DNA of 64,000 nt, taken from positions 18,432,001 to 18,496,000 of the forward strand of contig OY756962.1 in the NCBI GenBank assembly GCA_963580455.1, read 5' to 3'. Source of the stretch: Euonymus europaeus. Lineage: Eukaryota; Streptophyta; Magnoliopsida; Celastrales; Celastraceae. Below, piece by piece: positions 55,800 through 64,000 of the stretch (the first letter of the stretch is position 1; each line of letters begins with the position of its first letter). The notes under the pieces were generated by a model. The model did no database searches, was not told the DNA's origin, and saw only the letters and a list, made by a program, of their open reading frames with translations. The position numbers and the translations under genes are program-made.

Positions 55800-58123
55800 A
55801 TGCCAACCTAGAAGAATTCCACTTATTGGATGTCATCTTTCAGCATGCAACCATATCCACATCCCTAGTATGGCCTTAAGTCATCTATCAACTTGTAATC
55901 ACCACATAAACATGTAAACCAAGTAATACTACCATAAAGTTATTCACACGTTTATATCAAATAGGACCCATGGTCATCCATCCGACTTAGGAGTCCCGAT
56001 CATAAGGCATACTCTCCAACCCAATCCAATATCCACATCTAAAATAGTATATATAACAAACCTACATACAAGTACTAAAGTATTGATAAAAAAAGAGAGA
56101 ATTAAACCCTCTACAACCCCACTCAATCTCCAAGTGGCCTACCAATGTCACGAATACTCCTGCAGATTCGCATCCCCGGTACCATATTCGGGCTCAACTA
56201 TGGGGAGAAAAGAAAGGAAACGGGTGTGCAAAAAGCCCAGTATGATAAAAAAGAATAATAAACAGTAATAAGGTTGATTATTCAAAAGAATGATCCATGC
56301 AGCAAAATGCTATCTAAACCATGAATAAAAGACCACAGACAACCACAAAAATATTAATCATCATGTCAATCCTACATGGGTTATCACCAGTCTGTACCTT
56401 TGGCACCAAACCATATATCCATCTGTGAGCTCATTCACCATCAATACCAACCCATAAAGGATTGACCATTCACGTGGTTGTCACCATGCCCACATAAGAT
56501 CTAGACTCTGTAGAAAATTGACCCATCGAGATCTCCATGTGTTTCCTCACATGAAAGTCACTTGACTGAAGTTAAGCTAGGACTACACCTACCATCCTTT
56601 CATATGACGTTCAATCAACCTAAGAGATTATGAGACTATACTCGTACTCCCCATGCATCTAAAATAGTATATATAACAAACCTACATACATACTACTACA
56701 TGGTGCATGTTTAAGGATGACGCATGCTCAATAGATGATCAAACATGTATATAGGGTATGCAATTTCATTATCAAAAAATAATCAAGATCACACACAAGG
56801 GTTTGTTCTTTCCCAGGAGCAATTTAGGCAAGAACGTAAAAATGGAGACCAATGAAGAAATTGACCGCTCTTTCATAGGAAACAATAGATAAAAAATAAA
56901 TTGAAAAGATTTCTCCAACCTCATTTCCAAACAAAAGCTAGGATATTCTACTACTCAACATAGAATTTTGCGCCTATGAATCCCCATACATCTCCAACAA
57001 AACTACAACAATAAGTTATCAATTAAACATTAAAGTTTTATTGCACTGAATTCATAATCCTTTTCCCAGTTTCATACCCGAGTTGGACTCTAACACAAAT
57101 TTTCCCCATTTCACTCATACTAGGCCATAATAGCCAAAATTTAAAGTCGATCTCCCATGTACATACCCATTCCAAATTAACAGTTTCAAACCTCCTAATA
57201 TATTTTCTTAAGCCCGAAATGAAACCCCAAACTCATATTCTCACTCTAACCCCATAAACCACAAATTTTCCTCTTAAAGTTAACTAGAACCCTATCGTTC
57301 CTTCACGAAATTGTCTCAAATTTGGAGGGTAGATTACCCACCCTTAAATCATCAACATATCCAAAATGCAAACTAAAATTCTAATCCAATCAACAGGATC
57401 AAAGAAATTCATCCCTCAAGCACCCATTTCCAAATATGAAAATAATCCCTTCAACTTTCATTTTTAACTCACAACTTTACTCTAATTCATACCCTTTTCA
57501 TGTTTCTAACATAAATGATACAAAAATATGACACCAACATGAGGATTCAAAGTAAAACCTCACCTTCCTCAACTCGAGGCTTTCCAAATATTTGAACAAC
57601 ACCAATCCAAGCTTTCAACTTCAATCCACCAAATAATATAGCAATTACCTTCAAAATAAGTTTAACTCCTTACAAAAACCCATAAAACTCTAACTATAGA
57701 AATCAAGATTTCTTACCTTAAATCTTGAGAAAATCTTTCTTGATCTTTATTAAGACTTCTAGATCCTTCAACCTTTACTAAATCTCCAAGAAAAATCCAC
57801 TTCTCTACCTCTCCTTTCTCCTTCTCTCTTTTTCTCCCCTCTCGACTATCTCACATTTGTTTCTTATTTTAATTTTTGTGTACAACAACAACATTTGCTT
57901 CTTAATTATTTATTTTTTTATCATAAGACTCCACTTTTGATGGAGTCAATTGACTCCACCAAAAGTAGATTATATATATATAACATTTTTATTTATGATT
58001 TACTTTATTCTATTGAATTAATGAGTAGCCTATTTTCAGTTGAATTTAACCCAATTCTTGGTATTTTTCGAACCCAAAATCACAATTTAATTTTTCCTAT
58101 ATTTTTAAAGTTTGGGTGTTACA
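55800..58123 (-). repeat. 3' LTR of the minus-strand Ty3 remnant
   Basis: The upper boundary at 58123 (GGGTGTTACA on the plus strand) is clear from the adjacent polypurine tract. The lower end is uncertain; a GGGCGTTACATCCTCG phrase at about 55785 may mark another LTR edge. Part of it (about 56640-56940) is similar to 11430-11760. Confidence 0.6.
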
Positions 58124-59616
58124 TCCCTTCCCCCTTAAAGAAATTTTGTCCCCGACATTTAAAACATATGAAGATTCATGAATTAATGTGGTTACTTTTC
58201 ATTTATCTTTGGCTCAAGCTCCCAAATCGTTTCTTCCACATCATGCTACATCCACAAATTTTTTAACAATGTTATCTCCCTAAACGTTGTGACCTTCTCT
58301 AAATAGATACCCCTACCACAAAATCTTAAAATTTGGCTCTCTACAATTCGAAGAACACATTGGACTCACGTATTAACCTATCCACAATTTCAAAAATCTA
58401 CTAAAGAACTCATCTTGTTCAAAGTGACATTCCAATCTCATTCTCCAAAAATTCATGCTTCTCTAACCCATTATGTAACTCCACTCAAGCAATTATTTAC
58501 TACAATTATCATAATTTACATTATTACACACCAACTCCACATGTTACCTTACTACAAGATTATACAATAATTATTAAAGGGTTCCTACTCTTAGAGCCCC
58601 TATTCATTCCCATCCCTACAAACATTCATACTACAGAATTTATTCGCATACATAACTTATGCCACACACAATCTAGCTTCATGTTATATTATGTTTATCC
58701 TAAAAGACTAGTTCCTCATCAAAATTTCCTCAAACCTATCAGACTCCTTGACCCTACTTATCAAGGTTTCATTCTTGTACCGTAATCTTCTATTATCATT
58801 CTTAAGACTTACAACTTCAAGTCGGAGTCTTCGAATTGCTTATTGTTGCATCACAGGGTTACTAATTTCCCAATAGTCATTGCCTTCTATATGAGTATAA
58901 TGCTCCCTCTTCAACCTTATGTATCATAAGTCTAACACATTCTTCCTTAACCTCTTGTCCACAATCGATGTATGTGGTCCATGCTTTAACTTGCACCCAA
59001 AGGCACCTAACTCAATGTCTGGGTTTCGTAGTGTAATTATCATTCTTACACATGAGGGTTCCCTCTCAATTTTGTAATGTGGAGGAGACATTCCATGATG
59101 GGTAGCAAACTCCTCTAGTGCTCTTACTGAACAAGCCTGATGATGTCCTCCACTTTTCATTTCCTTCTATGATACATAACTTAAGTTGTGAGAGAAGTTA
59201 TACTTGATGTATGTCATTTACCCTTATTCCCCTTCTATATATATAGCTCGAATTCAAGATATGTTACTTGTAACCCTTGCCTCTCCATGTAGCCTAAAAA
59301 GATCTCAATAGACTAGGCTTTTCCAGCTACTTAATAAAGTGTCTCCATTGCTTGTGGTTTCATAACAATAGCTATACAATTTTTCTATAGGTGCATCACC
59401 CAAATCCCAATAACTTGTACCTTGAGATCTCCAATATCTCTGAAGGATTCCTGGAGTCAGTTTGCTTACCCCGAATCTTCAATGTCAGTCTGCCTCTCTC
59501 GAATCTTTAGTGTTGGTCATACTGTTCACTTTTTTACCATTTAACTCACCATTAATCCAATACACCATCTAAGACAGCCCGTGCCCAAAACACTTAACAA
59601 ATGGCCCAAACACTTA
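58124..59616 (-). other. Internal remnant with an unidentified ORF (59160-58924)
   Basis: 58124-58170 is the end of pol plus the polypurine tract. The minus-strand ORF at 59160-58924 (MKSGGHHQACSVRALEEFAT, then HYKIEREPSCVRMIITLR) does not look like a Ty3 domain. It has the feel of a real protein fragment, but I do not recognise it. The rest holds nothing identifiable. Confidence 0.4.
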
Positions 59617-60757
59617 CGAATCCCCATACGTCTTCTAAAAGCCTGCAACAATAAGTTATCAGCTAAAGATTCAAGTTTCAATGGACTGAATTCATAATCC
59701 TTTCCCCAGTTCCATACCCAAATTGGACTCCAACACTAATTTCCCCCATTTTCCTCAACCTAGTCCATAATAGCCAAATTGTACAATCGATCACCCATGT
59801 ACATACCCATTCCAAATTAAAAGTTTCAAACCTCCTAATATGTCTTCTTGAACCCCCAAATGAATCCCCAAACTTAGATTCTCACTCTAACCCTATTAAC
59901 CACAAATTTTCCTTTTAGGGTTACACTAAAACTCTATTAATTCTTTCACGGAATTGTCTCAAATTTGGTGGGTAAGGTTATCCACCCTCAAATTATCAAT
60001 ATATCCCAAATTCAGTGTCAAATTTGAATCCAATCAACAGGATCAACCAAATTAGTCCCTCAAGTATCCATTTTCCAAATATACCCAGAATCCTTTCAAC
60101 TTTCATTTTTAACCCACATATTTACTCTAATTCATACCATTTTCTCGTTTCTAACATGAATGATACAAAAATATGGCACTAACATGAATTCAAAGTAAAA
60201 CCTCAACTTCTTCAACTCAAGGCTTTCCAAATCTTTGAGCAACATCAATCCAAGTAATCAACTTCAATCCACCAAATAATCTTGCAATAATTTCATCAAA
60301 AACCAAAGCTTTTACAAAAACTCATAAAATTATAACTATAGAATTCAAGATTTCTTACCTTAAATCTTGAGAAAATCCCTCTTGATCTTTATTAAGACTT
60401 CTAGATCCTTCAACCTTTGTAAAATCTCCAAGAAAAATCCACTTCTATACCTCTCCTTTCTCTTTTCTCCTTCTCACTTTCTCTCCCCATCTAAGCTATC
60501 TCACATTTTTTTCTCCTTTCTCCTTCTCTCTTTCTCTCCCCCTCTTAGCTATTATGCATTTGTTTCTTATCAAAAGACTCTATTTCGGTAGAGTCAACTG
60601 ACTCCAACGAAAGTCGATTATACATATATAACATTTTTATTTATAATTTACTTTATTCTATTTAATTAATGATTAATTTATCCGTAGTCGAATTTAATTC
60701 AATTCTTGATATTTTTCAAACCTATATTCATAATTTAAGTTTTCATGTATTTTTCAG
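59617..60757 (-). repeat. 5' LTR fragment of the minus-strand Ty3 remnant
   Basis: It matches 56977-58105 in order: CAACAATAAGTTATCA, ACTGAATTCATAATCCTTT, CATAATAGCCAAA, GTACATACCCATTCCAAATT, TTACCTTAAATCTTGAG and AACATTTTTATTTATAATTT. Identity is lower than for the other LTR pairs in the window, so it is an older insertion. Confidence 0.75.
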
Positions 60758-61069
60758 GACCTTCTATTAAATATATATAGATGAAGACAATTCAGGTTCA
60801 TATACAATCCCCCAAACAAAATGAAAGAGAGGATACATGGCAGAAATTAAAAGATAAAGGTGGCTAACGTCAGATTGTAGCTTAAAGTTTTTTTTGTGTA
60901 GAAGACCGTTGAGCAATCCAATGTAATCCATGACCTAAATCAATTGCGATAAAGCTGGTTTGAAAGAAATTAAGAGACGATAATAAGCAAGTTGCAAAAA
61001 ATTATAAAATGCATAGCAATATGCATTATTGAAGATGAAAATGGTTTGGTGGACTAGTCTATTGCAAAG
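60758..61069. other. Short stretch with no recognised feature
   Basis: AT-rich host or older element sequence. No ORF or repeat seen. Confidence 0.4.
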
Positions 61070-61419
61070 TGATATTATCAAAATAACCCTGCCAATCAAC
61101 ACAAGACATGTGTCACTATAATAAGTGTGTTGACCTAGACCATAGAAGGAGCCCTAAATCCCAAAAGTCACCTCGCATATCGAGAAGAAGGCACCTCGGT
61201 AAGCACTTCTAATGTCAGGCATGCCTCCTCAGCTTACCGAGGAGGTGCTTAATGTTGCATGGTTTATTACATTAATTAGGAGACTAACCTTGGAGAGGGT
61301 CCTACTCCTACTGAGAGAACAGTCCTATTGAGGCTTGAACTCCAGTTCTTCAGATATCAACGGTGCAGATGAAGATAAGAGAGAGTCCTAGTCCTACTCA
61401 ATTTCAGACCCTTCAACTC

Positions 61420-61428
61420 CTATATAAG
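61420..61428 (+). promoter_or_regulatory. TATA-like box of the split LTR
   Basis: CTATATAAG in the same context as the minus-strand sister LTR (9836-9846). The solo LTR inserted about 200 bp downstream, so a transcript starting here would have to read through it. Confidence 0.55.
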
Positions 61429-61625
61429 ACTCTTAAAGTCAAGTATGAAACTCTCTAATCACAATCTACACTTAAGCTTATAAAGAATTTTAGACTACCG
61501 AGCTCCCTCTGCTTTGAGTACGAACTGACTTGAGCGTCGAAGTACCTACGCTTAAGAAAAACCTCTGGTGAGGTCTTTAGCTCACGTTTGCTCACTGTGC
61601 ATGAAGGATCTTCATTCACTACGGT

Positions 61626-63840
61626 CACCCTGTGAAACCCCGACCCAAAAATTTAGTTTTGAGTTGAATTACGGATGATCCGTGAAGTACGGAATCATGA
61701 AAAAATAGTTTTGAGCTTGGTTCGATAAATGGGTCATAACTTTTAGTATACATGTCCGTTTCGAGCCCATAATATATCAAATCGAAGCTTAGACCGAGCC
61801 AGAAAATAAATTTGAGAAAAACTGCGTTTCCGTGAACAGTAATCCGTACGGACGGATATGCCTAAACAGAAGGCAGAAGGGTTCTATGAATAGTAATCCG
61901 TTCGGACGGATAATTGGGCATCCAGACGGATATGCCTAGAGTGAGGGCAGTGGGTTATGGGAATAGTAATCCGTCCGGACGGACACTTAGGGCGTCCGGA
62001 TGGCTGTCGGGAAATCAGTTTTTAAGAAACAGAGTTAGACATTTCAGCCATACCACACTTGGAGAAACCCGACTAGAGAGAGAAATAGAGAGGGAAGAAG
62101 AGAGAGAAGGAGCTTTTGGTTAGATTTTGGCTTGGAGATTGTAGATTGGTGATCATTGAAGCTAAACAAGGAAGATTCAAACTTGATTTGGGGGGTTTGG
62201 TAAGTTTTTCTTAGTTTTTGGAAATTCTAGGTTTTTCTAGATTTGCTAGATTCTTGAAGAGTTGAGTTATATGCTTTAGATATGTTGTTTATAGGTTGAT
62301 TTGGAACATATATGTAGGTTGATTTTGTGGTTTGATGTTGAGTTGAGCTAAGTGGAATTTTTGGAGGATTTTAGAAGAAATTCTAGAGAGAGAAAGTAAG
62401 TTTCTCTTGATTGTTTGTTTAATTCATTATTGATATGATATATTGAGATGCTTGGATGATTAAATGAGTACAACATTGTGTAAATTTTTAGGTTTGGTGA
62501 AACGGGGTTTAAAACCTAATTGTGAGATTTTTGGTGAATTACTCAACACAAGGTAGGGAATTTTCAACCATTCTTTCTATCGTTTGTTCTCAATATTTTA
62601 AAGAGCGTTTCGATTCCTCATTGGTCATTTTATTTGTGTTTACGCCTTAATTGCTTCTAAGGGGAAATGAACCTTGCTTGTGGAATATTGTTAATTCCTG
62701 ATGTTGCATGACCCGATTGTGTGTGTTTCATCACCTATAGGCACGATGTGATTTCCATTCATGCATCATGATAGTTATGTATATATATATATGTAGGATG
62801 TTCATATATATATCTTTTTGGCATGTCATGGCATAAATGCATTAGAGTTGCATTGGAGTTCGAGTATGGACTCGGAGATCCTTAGGATTCTTAAAAGCTA
62901 CTTGGAGGGATGACGAAGTGATGAAAGTTACCACCAAGTCATGTGATCTCCAAGTCGGATAATGTACTAGAGGTATGGTTAATGAGGGACCTTGCCTGGA
63001 ATGGTACGGGCGTGATAGGTTCACGCAACTGGGTAATCCAAGAGCGTTTGATGTTGGGGAGCTTGCTCCTATTCAATATTACATGGATAGCGACCATAAT
63101 ATTGATGAGTTGATGTTGTGAGCTTGCTCACGTTCGATATTACATGGAATGAGCCATGGTATCGATGAGGTTTGCTCATTGAGGGGATTGCCCGGATTGA
63201 TGTTCTATGTGATTGTTGAGTATACGTGCATGTGGTAGATTTCATATTGTTGCATAACCTATTGTTCGGATTCGGCCTTTATACTCTTTATACTCTTAAC
63301 CCTACTGAGCTTCTTGCTCACTCTCTACTTTCTGTTCCTTCCCACAGGAGATACTGGTACAGGTACCGGTGGAGCGGATCAGTGAGGGCGGGATGTGACA
63401 TGGATGGCCCTGGGTAGGATGTGGGTGTTAGAGATGTACTCTAGCACGTATTTTGTTTATGATGTATTGATGTTTGTTCATAATATTTTTATAACCGATT
63501 GGCACCAAAGGGTGTATGCATGATGAATGCTGAGTATTGATTTTTGGTTATATGATATTATGAACTTTGATGTTGTGATTATTACTATCAGTTTGTGCAT
63601 GCTGGTAGTAGATGGCCTGAGGCCCTAGGGTCAAGATTGCATGTGATTGAGGCCTGAGGCCTAGCTAGGTTGCTAGTGTGATGGATTGAATTTATGCTGC
63701 GTGTTTCTGATGCAGGCGGGGACTCTCCGATACACGGGGAGATGTCGCCAAATTTTTGGTCTACCGGATGATCGCACTAGTGGCCTAGGACAGTGCCGGA
63801 GGGCACCCGTGGCGTGCCCGGATCGGGGTGTCACACACCT
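61626..63840. repeat. Imperfect 5-bp TSD (CACCC/CACCT) around the solo LTR
   Basis: CACCC at 61626-61630 and CACCT at 63836-63840 abut the TG and CA ends. One mismatch suggests a later point change. Confidence 0.7.
61631..63835 (+). mobile_element. Solo LTR (2205 bp) of the 39-45 kb Ty3 family
   Basis: It starts TGTGAAACCCCGACCC and ends CGGGGTGTCACA. It follows the 3' LTR at 43644 along its whole length, including the palindrome region, the GA-rich run, the GGTACCGGTGG phrase near 63361 and the GGCCTGAGGCC block. It carries at least three CCGT-CGGACGG palindromic units (about 61842, 61895, 61969), more than the 3' LTR. No internal domains are present, so it is a solo LTR. Confidence 0.88.
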
Positions 63841-63903
63841 CCTGCCGAGGAACATGTCAATTTGACTGGTCATATTCTTAGAGCTTACATATTTTTGACA
63901 TCA

Positions 63904-64000
63904 TTAGTTTGGTGTTCTGTAGATCTTTGCATCTCGCCCCTCTTGGTTGTGAACCAGATTGGCCCACATTTAGCATGGTAGTACCGAGCTTCTACTTGAT
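63904..64000 (+). mobile_element. Start of the internal region of the Tat-like element, cut by the window end
   Basis: TTAGTTTGGTGTTCTGTAG corresponds to the primer-binding site of the relatives (TTTGGCGTCGTCTGTGGG) with several changes, so it is degenerate. The next 80 bp would be the leader before gag. Gag and Pol would lie beyond the window. Confidence 0.6.

Larger units (their letters stand above)
55800..60757 (-). mobile_element. Minus-strand Ty3 remnant with little internal sequence
   Basis: Read on the minus strand, a 3' LTR starts TGTAACACCC at 58123. It is preceded by a purine tract, CTTTAAGGGGGAAGGGA, and by TCGGGGACAAAATTTC, the usual end of chromovirus pol. The 1.1-kb LTR segment at about 56977-58105 recurs at about 59617-60757 as the remains of the 5' LTR, which lacks both its outer first bases and its inner end. 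About 1.5 kb lies between, with no Ty3 domains recognised. The lower boundary is not fixed. Confidence 0.7.
61070..63903 (+). repeat. 5' LTR of a Tat-like Ty3 element, split by a solo LTR
   Basis: It starts TGATATTATCAAAATAACCC like the LTR at 9569-10221 (minus) and shares the CTATATAAG box (61420-61428), the CTCACGTTTGCT block and the GATCTTCATTC block. After the nested solo LTR it resumes at 63836 and ends TTTGACATCA at 63903 before a primer-binding-site-like stretch. Without the insertion it would be about 630 bp, matching the 653-bp sister LTR. Confidence 0.8.

Noticed and set aside
1..64000. CRISPR arrays, bacterial-type operons, tRNA or rRNA genes
   Set aside because: No regularly spaced short repeats, no prokaryotic gene organisation and no tRNA- or rRNA-like sequence were seen. 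All repeats are explained by LTRs, TIRs, TSDs or simple tandem duplications.

Overview
The window is intergenic DNA from a plant nuclear genome, probably a flowering plant and possibly a eudicot. It is AT-rich and packed with nested, decayed transposable elements of plant lineages: Tat-like and chromovirus-like Ty3 elements, Ty1/copia, Helitron, PIF/Harbinger, hAT and a Mutator-type TIR element. I see no intact single-copy host gene, rRNA, tRNA or CRISPR array. Nearly every coding stretch carries stops, frameshifts or deletions, so most are called pseudogenes. Element boundaries were read by eye from terminal repeats and target-site duplications (TSDs).

Layout. 1-1260: LTR-like DNA and an unrecognised short ORF. 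1261-10221: a minus-strand Tat-like Ty3 element (integrase, RNase H, RT, protease, Gag, 5' LTR), interrupted in pol by a TIR transposon (4055-5188, 9-bp TSD) and in gag by a solo LTR (6349-8439, TSD CCTTG). 10457-10609: a hAT transposase C-terminus. 12752-13724 and 15200-16510: a MYB/SANT-like and a PIF/Harbinger transposase pseudogene that look like the two ORFs of one Harbinger element. 17320-19157: a minus-strand copia remnant. 20140-21250: an old LTR relic. 22312-22489: an 89-bp tandem duplication. 22628-31369: a nearly complete plus-strand Tat-like element with TSD ATGAT, two LTRs, gag, protease, RT, two RNase H domains, integrase and a separate intron-containing gene on the opposite strand.

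From about 32440 to a CTAG terminus at 55658 lies a large Helitron relic: HUH/Y2 Rep, PIF1-like helicase, an RPA70-like gene in several exons and a captured tyrosine-aminotransferase-like exon. It was invaded by a deletion-derivative chromovirus-type Ty3 element (39177-45541), bordered by an unusual 284-bp direct duplication of the target, and by a copia deletion derivative (50354-53984, TSD CACTA). 55800-60757 is a minus-strand Ty3 remnant with little internal sequence. 61070-64000 begins another Tat-like element whose 5' LTR is split by a solo LTR (61631-63835) of the same family as the 39-45 kb element.

The gene sets work only as element machineries: Gag, protease, RT, RNase H and integrase for retrotransposition; Rep-helicase with RPA for rolling-circle transposition; MYB-like protein plus DDE transposase for Harbinger. 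All are broken here. The main interest lies in rearrangement history (the duplicated empty site with filler DNA, recombination-truncated LTRs), the antisense spliced gene, the Helitron cargo and the palindrome-rich LTR family.
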